Origin: Flavobacterium sp. 1355
GTDB taxonomy: Bacteria; Bacteroidota; Bacteroidia; Flavobacteriales; Flavobacteriaceae
Reading direction: 5' to 3'
Length of the DNA stretch: 64,000 nucleotides
Assembly (NCBI RefSeq): GCF_017833415.1
Contig: NZ_JAFICC010000009.1
Coordinates: forward strand, 1 to 64,000
Program-made: the position numbers and the translations under genes
Part shown: piece by piece, positions 23,115-32,320 of the stretch
How the letters are laid out: each line of letters starts with the position of its first letter
Position numbering within the stretch: the stretch's first letter is position 1
Notes under the pieces: generated by a model
What the model was told of the DNA's origin: nothing
The model's input: only the letters and a program-made list of their open reading frames with translations
Database searches by the model: none

Positions 23115-24464
23115 TTAATCTATTGAAGTTTCAGGTTTTTCAGGAATTTTAACTTGTACAAAAAGAAGCGTTAAGGCATATACAAATGCCGGAGCCGCTG
23201 TACGCATGGCCGCGTGGTTTATTGTTAAAAGCCAAAACACATAAAAAGACAAAAAATAGAGATGCTGCCTGTTATTGACATACAAAATAAACGGAGTTAA
23301 AAAGAGCAACAGAAGTCCGAAGACACCAAATAACCCATGCTCACTCATCATACGTGATATTTCATTATGAGAAGCAACAGTAGCACCAAATGATTCTTTA
23401 CGAATTTCTTTTCCCATTCCGGCTCCAACGCCTAATATTGGGTTGTCCATAAAAATTTTAAATTCAGAATCGATAATTTCTTCTCTTCCTCCCAAATTGT
23501 CTTTTTTTGTTCTCCCGGCAGCATCCTGGTTCGCATAACGTTTCTCTATAAGTCCGCTTGTCTGAAAAGAGCTATAAGTCCAGATTCCTGCAGCCATAAG
23601 GGCAGTCATTATAAAAACTAAACTAAATTTGGTTTTGCCTTTTGCGTTTGAGAAATAATACAATAAAAACATCAGGCAGACTATCATAACCACGGCTGTT
23701 ATAATTCCTCCCCTTGAAAAAGTTACAATTCCTCTATAACTAACAAATAACAATAAAAACCCATTTAAAAAGATTTCTTTTTTTGTTTTTGAGAACAATA
23801 TAAGCTGTGTGAAGAATACAAAAATTCCTAATCCCAAAATGGTAGAAACCTGATTAGGCCCAAACCCCCCCGAAGTTTCAAAATTAGACTGCGTTCCTGT
23901 TACGACTTCTTTTACGCTGGGATTGTACAGAAACAAATAAACTGTAGTTGTTATAATAGGCAATCCCATAGCGACGACAATATTTTGTAAATTCGAAAAC
24001 AGGATTTTCCGCTTAAAGGTATATATGGCTGAAATCGCTAAGCAGACGGGGCCTGAAAGGTTAAATATCAAGAATTTTTTAACATCTACATCATAATCTG
24101 TAGCGGTGGCCGTAACTAATATTCCGGGAATCAGAAGGATAAGAAAGAACCAGTAGATGAATGCGTTTGTAGAAAAATTACTGTAAATCATACCCATGAA
24201 CATAAAAAATATAACATTGAACTTGATATATTCATTATTAAAGTTTCCGTCTGTCATCCTTAAAAAAACCTCAACTCCAATCATGTAAGCTGCTACAATC
24301 AGTACTTCATTATTTTTGTTTTTTGTTTTGTTGACTACATAAAAACCAACTATAGGTAATATAAGAGCTAAAACTTTTGATAAAAAAGGCAGGGCAAAAA
24401 CTGCCAAAGCAATTATTGCGTGAATTATAATAAGATAAGTATAAGACAATTTGGTATTTTTCAT
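23115..24464 (-). CDS. O-antigen ligase/polymerase-like membrane protein (Wzy_C)
   Basis: This integral membrane protein has about ten to twelve hydrophobic segments and one large loop (about 290-370). The loop contains DNPILGVGAGMGK and SHNEISRMMSEHGLFG, matching the conserved loop of WaaL/Wzy_C proteins, including the His before the last helices. Such proteins either ligate O-antigen to lipid A-core or polymerise repeat units; the sequence alone does not separate these. The length of 449 residues is typical. It lies between the WbaP-like gene and a run of glycosyltransferases. Confidence 0.85.
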   Translation of the reverse strand: MKNTKLSYTYLIIIHAIIALAVFALPFLSKVLALILPIVGFYVVNKTKNKNNEVLIVAAYMIGVEVFLRMTDGNFNNEYIKFNVIFFMFMGMIYSNFSTNAFIYWFFLILLIPGILVTATATDYDVDVKKFLIFNLSGPVCLAISAIYTFKRKILFSNLQNIVVAMGLPIITTTVYLFLYNPSVKEVVTGTQSNFETSGGFGPNQVSTILGLGIFVFFTQLILFSKTKKEIFLNGFLLLFVSYRGIVTFSRGGIITAVVMIVCLMFLLYYFSNAKGKTKFSLVFIMTALMAAGIWTYSSFQTSGLIEKRYANQDAAGRTKKDNLGGREEIIDSEFKIFMDNPILGVGAGMGKEIRKESFGATVASHNEISRMMSEHGLFGVFGLLLLFLTPFILYVNNRQHLYFLSFYVFWLLTINHAAMRTAAPAFVYALTLLFVQVKIPEKPETSID

Positions 24465-24485
24465 TCCTGTTTTATGAAAGCAATT

Positions 24486-25574
24486 TTATGAAGCAAAATT
24501 ACTCAAAGAATTCAACCATGACAGATATTCTTTGATAATTGCTGTTTCGCTATAATTTAATTTGATCCTGTCGTGTAGTGCCAATCCTAAATCGTCTCTA
24601 TACTTTTTATTTAGAATAAGCTTTTCGATTGCATCGGTTAATTCATTTTTATTATCAGATTCAATAATAATACCTTCATTTTGAGAAGTTATTACTTTAG
24701 AAATTTCACCAACATTTGTACTTACAACAGGTAATTTATACAACCCGTATTCTAAGACAGCAAGCGGAAGTCCTTCTGATAGAGAAGTTAATATCGCAAT
24801 ATCAGATTGTTTTAATGCAGATGCCACGTTATCAGTTGTTCCGTAAAAGAAAATGTTTTGCGCGAGTTTTACATCTTTTATCTGAGCTTTAATTGCTTGA
24901 GAATAATCATCTTCAAAATCTTTTCCAAACAAATGGAATGTCCAGTCCGGATATTTGTCAATAATTACTTTAGCCGCTTCAATCAATAGTTTATGATTTT
25001 TCTGCTGACGTAAATTTGCCACACATGTTATCCTCTTCCCTTCTACTCCATTTAGAATTATTTTTTCATCGGAAATTGAAACTGTGTCTATAAAATTTGG
25101 AAAATATATAATATCAGAGCAAAACAAATAAGATTCTGCCCATTTCTGTAAGGCTGTATTTACAGCAATACTTCCTTTAAAGAAAAGAGAACCAAATTTT
25201 AGTCCTAAATTTTTTCTGGCTGATAAATCACTCGATATTCCGTAGTGATCGTGCCAGATAATTTTTATTCCCGGTAAAGTCAGTTTTACTAGTATTGCAA
25301 TAAAAAAAGAAGAACTATGGGCATGAATTATTTCAACTTTATTCTGGGTTAAATATTTTCTTAAACGGAAAACTGCTTTTAAATCAACACTTTTATTTTT
25401 TCTCAAAAACAGGTAAGACACTTTTGAATCCATTTGTTTTTTTAGAATCCCTTCTTTTCGGGTTGCAATTAAGCCTGAAAAACTTATTTCGTTTGCTAAA
25501 GCATTGGCATAGTTTAATGCCATACGCTCCGCCCCGCCCGGTTCTAATGAATCTATAATTTGTACAATTCTCAT
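24486..25574 (-). CDS. Glycosyltransferase family 4
   Basis: This is a GT-B retaining glycosyltransferase, cytoplasmic face. The N-terminal domain begins RIVQIIDSLEPGGAERMALNYA, the typical acceptor-side GG loop. The C-terminal donor domain has GKDF-type strands and the E-x7-E motif in SLSEGLPLAVLEYGLYKLPVV (Glu pair near residue 290). The length of 362 residues is normal. Its start overlaps the stop of the 25571 gene by 4 nt (ATGA), indicating coupling. Donor and acceptor are unknown. Confidence 0.88.
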   Translation of the reverse strand: MRIVQIIDSLEPGGAERMALNYANALANEISFSGLIATRKEGILKKQMDSKVSYLFLRKNKSVDLKAVFRLRKYLTQNKVEIIHAHSSSFFIAILVKLTLPGIKIIWHDHYGISSDLSARKNLGLKFGSLFFKGSIAVNTALQKWAESYLFCSDIIYFPNFIDTVSISDEKIILNGVEGKRITCVANLRQQKNHKLLIEAAKVIIDKYPDWTFHLFGKDFEDDYSQAIKAQIKDVKLAQNIFFYGTTDNVASALKQSDIAILTSLSEGLPLAVLEYGLYKLPVVSTNVGEISKVITSQNEGIIIESDNKNELTDAIEKLILNKKYRDDLGLALHDRIKLNYSETAIIKEYLSWLNSLSNFAS

Positions 25575-26689
25575 TTTACTAACAGATTTTTAATTTCTGT
25601 TTCAAAAATATCAGTGGTATATCGTTGCGACCAGCTACTGGCTGTTTCACTTTTGTCTAAATACATATTTTGATTCGAAATAAGATTTTCGATCTGAGCA
25701 ACATCTTTTTCTAAATTCATTTCGAGTAAAACACCTCTGTTTCCATAATCCAGCATAAAGGGCACACAAGAAACTTTACTGGCAAGCGGTACACATCCCC
25801 AAAACATTCCTTCGGCAATAGCTTTTGGCCAGCCTTCGCTTTTAGACGGCAATACTACAAAATGACTTTCCTGATAAGCTTTTTTTATGGTTTCGTGATG
25901 GTGATTTCCATTTAAAAAAATAATATTCTCCAGTTGATTTTCTTTTATATATTGTTCTAAAAGGCTTCTTTGAACTCCTTCTCCGTATAAATTCAGGATT
26001 GCATTTTTCCCTTTTTCTACTAATTGCTCTACCAATTTTACAGCATATAAAGGATTTTTCCCGACAACAAGACTGCCTACAAAAATGAATTTAATAACTG
26101 AATTCAAATCTGTTTTTTGAAAAACTTCTTTTTCTGTTTCTGAGTATGTTGCTGTAAAAAAAGGTTTTATATTTTTTGACTGATTTTCCCATTCTCCATA
26201 AACCAGCACCTGCATATTTCGGGTTAGCAAAGTATGGTTCAAAATATACTTTTGCAATCTGTATGTCCAGGGCTGTTTACTTTTTGGATCCCAGTTTCCT
26301 GCATATTTTGCCGTTTTTGGTTTCCCCGGAAAAAGAATCTGCACTATACAGCCTATCAAACCTACATTACCAGGGCATCTCAGATGAATATGATCTGCTT
26401 GTTTCATTGCCCAAAATATTCTCCAAAAAATTATTGGCAATTTAAATAGTGATATCAGATTATTGCTAAAGCTGGTAAAACTAAAATTAGGTACTTTTCT
26501 AAAATCTATTTTTTGATGCTGATATGCAAGATCTATTGCGGTTGGTTTTTTTTTCAATAATGGCCCAACAATAATTACCTCATCTGTGTATTTGAACCAA
26601 ATATTCATTTCACGAACATATGGAGCATAACCAAAATATTGGTCTGCTTCTTTGAGATGTTCTACATGAGTAATTATTAAAAACTTCAT
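25571..26689 (-). CDS. Glycosyltransferase family 4
   Basis: This 372-residue GT-B protein has the family C-terminal signature KSEGWPKAIAEGMFWGCVPLAS, with the E-x7-E pair intact. The N-terminal half lacks the usual glycine-rich loop and begins KFLIITHVEHLKEADQYFGYAPYVRE, a style found in capsule-cluster transferases. VGSLVVGKNPLYAVKLVEQL marks the start of the donor domain. It is coupled to the 24486 gene by an ATGA overlap and lies 9 bp after the 26699 gene. The specificity is unknown. Confidence 0.86.
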   Translation of the reverse strand: MKFLIITHVEHLKEADQYFGYAPYVREMNIWFKYTDEVIIVGPLLKKKPTAIDLAYQHQKIDFRKVPNFSFTSFSNNLISLFKLPIIFWRIFWAMKQADHIHLRCPGNVGLIGCIVQILFPGKPKTAKYAGNWDPKSKQPWTYRLQKYILNHTLLTRNMQVLVYGEWENQSKNIKPFFTATYSETEKEVFQKTDLNSVIKFIFVGSLVVGKNPLYAVKLVEQLVEKGKNAILNLYGEGVQRSLLEQYIKENQLENIIFLNGNHHHETIKKAYQESHFVVLPSKSEGWPKAIAEGMFWGCVPLASKVSCVPFMLDYGNRGVLLEMNLEKDVAQIENLISNQNMYLDKSETASSWSQRYTTDIFETEIKNLLVK

Positions 26690-26698
26690 TTATTGGGA

Positions 26699-27703
26699 TT
26701 AATCAATCGTTTTGACTATGGATAATATTCTTTGGATATAATTTTTTGGATGCAGATGCTCTTCGCTCCATTTTAAGTTATTAGCCCCCATTTCCAGATA
26801 TTTTTTTCCGTTGAGTAAATATTCTATTTTCTCCGGCAATTCCTCAAAAGAATTACGGGTAGTTAGTTTCTCATAATTGATATGCTCTTCAAACTTATCG
26901 ATAACCACATTTATGGGGGTTGTTATGACCGATTTTCCAAACAAAAGATATTCTCCAATTTTCCATCCCGGAGTATCTTTAAGACCATCATCTGCAACAC
27001 AAATATCATAATTATTTAACATGTTGAAATAACTGTTTTTATCTGAATGTCTTGAATCTAATATTAAATCCGGGGCAAGCTGCTTAGAAAGATCATCTGC
27101 AGACAAACCTACCGAAGCATTTTTAAATGTATTTTTTATAATTCGACAGGCATTAATTCTAAAGTCATTTTGATTTCTTCTGCGTTCTTTTTCATCTTCA
27201 TCCTGGTGATTATCGGGATTCCATAATCTTGTATGAAAAATTATATTTCCTCCATAATCGATTACTTGTTTTGGATATCTTTTTATATCTAAAACAGAAT
27301 GAGAAGAATTTGTAAATAACGAAAACAAGTCTAGTGCCCTAATGACTTCGGTTCTGTTACTTTTATCAAATAAAAAATCAGATTTTAAGTTCGTAAGCAG
27401 CCAATGGCTTTTGTAGCTCATTGGAACATTAAAATTTAACGGATAAATATTTGCTTTTTTATCCTCGGGCAGCAGTGATCTTTTAAAATAATAATCAAAC
27501 TTTTCGGGAGTATCTATACATTTAGTGTCATCAGAATAATCAAAAAAAGCTGTTTTATTGTCTATATGCAAAACCGCACCATTAAATTTTATGGCACTGT
27601 TTCGAACAATATCAACACTCCTTTTTTCTTTTTTACAAAAATAAAAATAAGAATAAAGCAGTTGATTGAGGTGATGTGTCCATGATGACAATTCTAATTT
27701 CAC
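26699..27703 (-). CDS. Transferase-like protein, weak GT-B C-terminal half
   Basis: I do not recognise a named family. The 334-residue protein has no signal peptide or membrane helix. The C-terminal third (about 225-330) looks like a GT-B donor domain: YDICVADDGLKDTPGWKIGEYLLFGKSVITTPI places a Glu in the position of the second Glu of the E-x7-E motif, followed by the usual helix-rich end. The first Glu is missing. The N-terminal part contains GGNIIFHTRLW and an Arg/Asn-rich stretch. Position between GT4 and GT2 genes suggests a glycosyltransferase, an inference from context. Confidence 0.65.
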   Translation of the reverse strand: MKLELSSWTHHLNQLLYSYFYFCKKEKRSVDIVRNSAIKFNGAVLHIDNKTAFFDYSDDTKCIDTPEKFDYYFKRSLLPEDKKANIYPLNFNVPMSYKSHWLLTNLKSDFLFDKSNRTEVIRALDLFSLFTNSSHSVLDIKRYPKQVIDYGGNIIFHTRLWNPDNHQDEDEKERRRNQNDFRINACRIIKNTFKNASVGLSADDLSKQLAPDLILDSRHSDKNSYFNMLNNYDICVADDGLKDTPGWKIGEYLLFGKSVITTPINVVIDKFEEHINYEKLTTRNSFEELPEKIEYLLNGKKYLEMGANNLKWSEEHLHPKNYIQRILSIVKTID

Positions 27704-27715
27704 AATTATAGTTTT

Positions 27716-28729
27716 TTAATTAAGTAAATTATCAGGAGAAACGGGTTTGCTAAAAAGCAGGCTCCACCAGCCAATAGTTCTCCCGAGAGCTTCTGTAAAA
27801 GCTGCTTTTTTATTCTTATCTGTAAGTACGTTACTGAAGCGAATTGTTGTCAGTAAAATAGTTATTGCATTCCATTTTAAACGGTCGCTTAATTTAGGTT
27901 TTGGATTTTTAACGTGCCACACATACCAGCCATTGCGCACTACCATTTTTCCGTATTTATATTGATTTGGCCTGCCTGATTCGGCATGAAAATGCGCGAG
28001 TTTGGCTTTGGTATTCAAATATAATTTTCCTGTTTTGGCAAGTCTTAATGTAAAATCTGCATCTTCATACAAGCCATATCCTTCAAAATAAGTTGAAAAT
28101 GAAAATTTTTCAAAAACTGATTTTCTAAAAGATGAAACGCCTCCCATTAATTGTTCTGCCTCATATATTTTGCCCGAAGGCGGCAAAAAACCCACACTTC
28201 TTCCATGTGAGTATAAAGGAGAAAATCCAGGAGGACAATCACTATCCAGTTTAAGTTTTTTTCTTAATACAAAACGGCTTCCATCGCTGCGTTTCCAGCC
28301 GTCAAAATAAAATTCATTTATTTTAGGCAGATAATTTTCAGGAACTTTTTCCCATTTGACTTCATTTGAAATATAACCCCCGACTCCCAAAGCTTCAGGA
28401 AATATTTGATAAGTTTCAAGAAGATTTTCAAAATAATCACTTTCTAAAACTGTATCATCATCCAAAAAACAAACAATTTCACTCTGTTCGCTTACTTTTT
28501 TAATTCCAAAATTTCGTTGTTTGGTAAGGCCGCGATCCTGATCGTCTACGAGAAAATATTTTAAGTTATCAAAAGTATTTTCCTCTAAAACAATTTTGGT
28601 TTTATCATCTACAGAACCGTCCACAATTAAGATTTCATCCGGATATACACTTTGTGCCCGAACAGATTGCAACAAGAGTAACAAAGGCCCGGGACGCATA
28701 TAGGTACAAATAATTAGAGAAAATTTCAT
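27716..28729 (-). CDS. Glycosyltransferase family 2
   Basis: This is a GT-A inverting transferase. It starts FSLIICTYMRPGPLLLLLQS, the standard N-terminal nucleotide-binding strand-helix, followed by EILIVDGSVDD and the metal-binding DDDT in VCFLDDDTVLE near residue 92. A later GLYEDADFTLRLAKTGK block contributes the ED catalytic base. At 337 residues it is full length. It is 12 bp downstream of the GT2-tandem gene at 28736. The sugar donor is unknown. Confidence 0.88.
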   Translation of the reverse strand: MKFSLIICTYMRPGPLLLLLQSVRAQSVYPDEILIVDGSVDDKTKIVLEENTFDNLKYFLVDDQDRGLTKQRNFGIKKVSEQSEIVCFLDDDTVLESDYFENLLETYQIFPEALGVGGYISNEVKWEKVPENYLPKINEFYFDGWKRSDGSRFVLRKKLKLDSDCPPGFSPLYSHGRSVGFLPPSGKIYEAEQLMGGVSSFRKSVFEKFSFSTYFEGYGLYEDADFTLRLAKTGKLYLNTKAKLAHFHAESGRPNQYKYGKMVVRNGWYVWHVKNPKPKLSDRLKWNAITILLTTIRFSNVLTDKNKKAAFTEALGRTIGWWSLLFSKPVSPDNLLN

Positions 28730-28735
28730 GATTTG

Positions 28736-30274
28736 CTATTTATGTCTGATTCCTAATTTATTGAGTTTGTTTGCGTAAAAAAGTGATTTTTTGAATTGTA
28801 AATTTTTATACGGGATTCTAAAAAAGCGATATAACAATCCTTTTTTGGAACCTTTAAAAAGATACAGAAAAAAATGTTTGTACTTATATTCAATTACTTG
28901 TTGTGGCGTAAAATGTTTAACAATTCCGTACATTATGGTAGGACTTGGCACAGGACGTATGGATTTAACCGGAGTATCTAATTCCCACGGCTGCGTTTTT
29001 CTTTTTTTACCTAAAATTTTTGCCTGATTGCCCCAAAATCGATATCCGCCAACGGGAGGTTTTAAATGCAAATTGGCAGAAAATGGATTAAAAATAACAA
29101 TTTGTCCCAATTTGATTAAGGACATTCCAAAATCACTGTCTTCGCCGTAACCGCCATCAAAATTAATATCATTACCAACTAAGGCTCTCACATATTCTGT
29201 TTTTACACATGAATTTGCATTGCTAAAACCGGCACTTGCTCCAACTTTCCATCTTGCTGCTCCTAACTTTTTCAGTTTAACTTCTAAGTCTGTCAGATCT
29301 TGTTGCTGATTATCGGCTCTGATATCTAATCCGTTGCAGGCATTTACTTTATATGTTTGCAATATTCGGATGTGGTTTTCTATAAAATCTGATTTTATAC
29401 GTATGTCATCATCTCCAAAAACAATATAATCGCCTGTACATAATTCTATCGCTTCATTTCGCGCCCTGCAGCTTCCTTTTGTTTCCTGCCATTTTATGAC
29501 TAATTCAAAAGGATATTTTTTTTCCAGATATAATTTTTCATCTCTCAGGTTTTCGGGAGTTGCGTCTACAATAACAACCTGAGAAACAGGGTAGGTTTGA
29601 GAAGCTAAATCTTCCAGCAGCTGCAATGTAAAATCCTGTCGCATCATTGTCGGGATAATATAACTTACAGTTGGTTTTCCCTCAATATTTAATAATTTTC
29701 GTGGTTGAAGAACTGGTTTATTTCCTGTTTGCTTAAAGTTTTTCTTAGCGTAGAAAAAGGCGTTCCACTCTTTCCATTTCCAGAATCCTTTTCGGTATAA
29801 CATAAAAATGGAATGGTCAATTTTGAAATTTTTTCTAAAAAAAACATATCTGTCTTTTACAGAAATGGTTATTTCGTCCCTGAGATTTGTTTCAAAAAGG
29901 CCTTTTACATATAATGGAATCGCAGCTGAATTTCGTACTGCATTATACCCAAAATCGAGCGCCTGAAGCTGAATATTCTCATATTGCGTATCAAAACCGT
30001 TTAATGTTTGCCAAACCGATTTACGAACTGCAAAACAATTTGGATTTACTCTCCAGCTTATACATTCATCTAAATTATCAAAATCATTTATGTACCAAAA
30101 AAAAGTTGCCGCCTGATATACGATATCGGGAAATGCATTTTTATAGCCTTGTTCAAAAGAGCTATGCCATATATCGCCGGCGCCTGCCGCCAGGATTTCT
30201 AATTTATTCAAATCAGGCTGACCATTATAAAGAATAATTTCTCCAGTTGTCGTTACAAATTCTTTAAGTTCCAT
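28736..30274 (-). CDS. Two-part GT2-like protein (partial N-terminal domain plus full GT2)
   Basis: This 512-residue protein has an unusual architecture. Residues about 1-170 look like the C-terminal half of a GT2 domain (WRVNPNCFAVRKSVWQTLNGFDTQ, then a Tyr-rich segment) without the nucleotide-binding half. From residue about 205 a complete GT2 domain follows: TVSYIIPTMMRQDFTLQLLED, VVIVDATPENL, the DDD in YIVFGDDDIRI, and GGYGEDSDFGMSLIK. A start beyond 30274 cannot be excluded, but the next gene (30289) lies immediately upstream, so the N terminus is probably genuine. Fusion or decay of a double transferase are both possible. Confidence 0.8.
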   Translation of the reverse strand: MELKEFVTTTGEIILYNGQPDLNKLEILAAGAGDIWHSSFEQGYKNAFPDIVYQAATFFWYINDFDNLDECISWRVNPNCFAVRKSVWQTLNGFDTQYENIQLQALDFGYNAVRNSAAIPLYVKGLFETNLRDEITISVKDRYVFFRKNFKIDHSIFMLYRKGFWKWKEWNAFFYAKKNFKQTGNKPVLQPRKLLNIEGKPTVSYIIPTMMRQDFTLQLLEDLASQTYPVSQVVIVDATPENLRDEKLYLEKKYPFELVIKWQETKGSCRARNEAIELCTGDYIVFGDDDIRIKSDFIENHIRILQTYKVNACNGLDIRADNQQQDLTDLEVKLKKLGAARWKVGASAGFSNANSCVKTEYVRALVGNDINFDGGYGEDSDFGMSLIKLGQIVIFNPFSANLHLKPPVGGYRFWGNQAKILGKKRKTQPWELDTPVKSIRPVPSPTIMYGIVKHFTPQQVIEYKYKHFFLYLFKGSKKGLLYRFFRIPYKNLQFKKSLFYANKLNKLGIRHK

Positions 30275-30288
30275 TAAATCCGGATTTG

Positions 30289-31434
30289 TTATTTTATTAC
30301 TGATTTATAAAATTCGATATTTTGTTGGGACAACACTTTAATATCAAAAAAATCTTTTACTTTTTTTCTTGCTGCTAATCCTGTTTTCAGGCATAACTCT
30401 CTATTTTCAAGAAAACTGCAGATCCTTTTTGAGAAGGTATCATGATTCATCGGATGAACCAAAAAGCCATTTTTGCCTTCGTCTATCATTTCACTTGCCC
30501 AACCGATATTTGAAGCCACAATTGGTTTTTCCATCGCCATTGCTTCTAACCAGGAAACCGGAAAAGCCTCTGCAAAAGAAGGAAAGACACAAACAGTTGC
30601 TTTTTGAATTTTCTCTTTTATTTCGGTATAAGGAACGCTTTGAATATATTCTACATTCTTTATTGCTGCATCTGAGAAGAGATCTTGCATCATCTGCCAT
30701 GTTGAGGAATTTCCTGAGATTATATCCGGAACATCTTTTCCTACCAAAATTAACTTCGCGTCTGGATTCTTTTCAATCACTTTATTAAAAATTAAAGGCA
30801 ATTCTAAAAGTCCTTTTTTACGAATCAGGCTTCCAAAATACAAGATGCTTTTCTCTGAAAATACTTCCTGATCATTTCCTTTAAACAAATCACTATCAAT
30901 CAGATTTGGAATAATGGTGAATTTTTTATTTAAACCAAAAACTTCATTTGTCTTGTCTGCTGTAAACCGACTTACCGAAAGTAAACTGTCTGCTTTTTGC
31001 AAAGCTCTTTTTTCGTGAAATTTATTCAGCCATTTTACTTTACGATTATCTAAATGGCAAAAATAAGTATCTGAGCCATGTAAGCGTATCACAACCGGAC
31101 AATTAACAGGTTTTATAAATGAGGTTATCCCCGTCCAGTCCGGAGCTTCGACCAGATCAATTTCCTGATTAATATATAATTGGTTGATTATTTTTTCAAT
31201 CTTTTTTCGGGTCAGGAACCATGACAACCCTTTGAATTTTATATTCTTTATTTGTTGAATAACAATTCCGTTATCTTCAAATAAAGCGTCTTCTTTCTGA
31301 CCGTATACAAGAACACGAACAGAGATTCCGTGATCTAATAGTGCGATTGCAAGGTTCTTTATACTTGTTCCCAAACCACCTGAATTTCCTGTTTTAGAGT
31401 GTGGGTATTCTGGTGTCAAAAAGGCTATTTTCAT
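30289..31434 (-). CDS. Glycosyltransferase family 4
   Basis: This is a retaining GT-B enzyme of 381 residues. It opens KIAFLTPEYPHSKTGNSGGLGTSIKNL, the GGLGT-type N-terminal loop seen in glycogen-synthase-like GT4 members. The donor domain begins SILYFGSLIRKKGLLELP and carries E-x7-E in FPSFAEAFPVSWLEAMAMEKP. A C-terminal helix follows. It lies 4 bp after the SGNH-like gene, and the GT2-tandem gene follows 14 bp downstream. The donor is unknown. Confidence 0.88.
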   Translation of the reverse strand: MKIAFLTPEYPHSKTGNSGGLGTSIKNLAIALLDHGISVRVLVYGQKEDALFEDNGIVIQQIKNIKFKGLSWFLTRKKIEKIINQLYINQEIDLVEAPDWTGITSFIKPVNCPVVIRLHGSDTYFCHLDNRKVKWLNKFHEKRALQKADSLLSVSRFTADKTNEVFGLNKKFTIIPNLIDSDLFKGNDQEVFSEKSILYFGSLIRKKGLLELPLIFNKVIEKNPDAKLILVGKDVPDIISGNSSTWQMMQDLFSDAAIKNVEYIQSVPYTEIKEKIQKATVCVFPSFAEAFPVSWLEAMAMEKPIVASNIGWASEMIDEGKNGFLVHPMNHDTFSKRICSFLENRELCLKTGLAARKKVKDFFDIKVLSQQNIEFYKSVIK

Positions 31435-31438
31435 AGAT

Positions 31439-32320
31439 TTATTTCTTAAAAAAGTCTTTTAAAATTCTGGCTGTAAACATTTTTGCCCCGGCATCTGTCA
31501 TGTGTCCGCAGGAAGAAAAATATTTGTTTTCTATCACTACATTTTCATAATTATGAATTTCAGGATATGCTTTTTTTACTTTGTCAAAATAATTCATTCC
31601 CACAACATTTTCACACATTGGTGTCATAACCGGAATAAAGTTGATATTGTTGGCTTTACAAATGCTTTTTATCTCTTCGTAATATTTATTGTGTTTCAAA
31701 GGCTTTAGGTTGACAATATTATTTTTCATATTGCCATTTTTGTGTTTTGATAACGGATAATATCCAAGATTGTCCAGTGAATTTGTTTTTTCTCCGGTCG
31801 CTATTTTATAAACCTCTCTAAATCCTATTTTAGAATCGTATTTTATATATCGGTAAAATGGAACATAATACAACTCATTAAAATTTTTCTGAGTTTTAAA
31901 ATGCTCTTTAATAACTTCTGAATTATGAATATACGGCAAAAATTTTGCTGAAACCCCGTCAGATTCATGATCGTTGGAGAGACTTAAATCTGCTTCAAGA
32001 ATTATATTTTTAATTTCATATTTTCTTTCGATCATTAACTTCAGCATTAGTGAAGCTTCAAACAAGTGACCGCCGCTCATTCCGTAGTTAAATGTCTTCA
32101 ACCCTTTATCTTCAAACATTTGCGATACAAAATGATTGTTTGCTCTTGAAGATCCCAGTATTACAACATCATATTTCTTTGATTTCGAATTAAAAACAGT
32201 TTCTATCTTGCCCCTGTTTTTAGATTGAAGAAAAACGAATGTATATAATCCGTCTAAGATAGCCGCAATCAGGATAGTTGTGATTAGAATTTTGGCTGTA
32301 TAAATTAAAAATCTCTTCAT
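31439..32320 (-). CDS. SGNH-like membrane-anchored protein, partner of the MBOAT protein
   Basis: The N-terminal helix (about 8-30) anchors a 293-residue protein with an SGNH-hydrolase-like domain outside the cytoplasm. The nucleophile block is VVILGSSRANNHF (Ser in GSSRAN), a Gly/Asn block is FNYGMSGGHLFEASL, and a C-terminal SSCGHMTDAGA supplies Asp and His, with His before Asp rather than the usual DxxH order. Such proteins work with MBOAT acyltransferases (AlgI with AlgJ/AlgX) to transfer acyl groups onto glycans. It overlaps the MBOAT gene by one base (TAATG). Confidence 0.75.
   Translation of the reverse strand: MKRFLIYTAKILITTILIAAILDGLYTFVFLQSKNRGKIETVFNSKSKKYDVVILGSSRANNHFVSQMFEDKGLKTFNYGMSGGHLFEASLMLKLMIERKYEIKNIILEADLSLSNDHESDGVSAKFLPYIHNSEVIKEHFKTQKNFNELYYVPFYRYIKYDSKIGFREVYKIATGEKTNSLDNLGYYPLSKHKNGNMKNNIVNLKPLKHNKYYEEIKSICKANNINFIPVMTPMCENVVGMNYFDKVKKAYPEIHNYENVVIENKYFSSCGHMTDAGAKMFTARILKDFFKK

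Noticed and set aside
30369..30788. 139-residue plus-strand ORF opposite a GT4 gene
   Set aside because: Shadow of the E-x7-E containing GT4 frame, no domain of its own.
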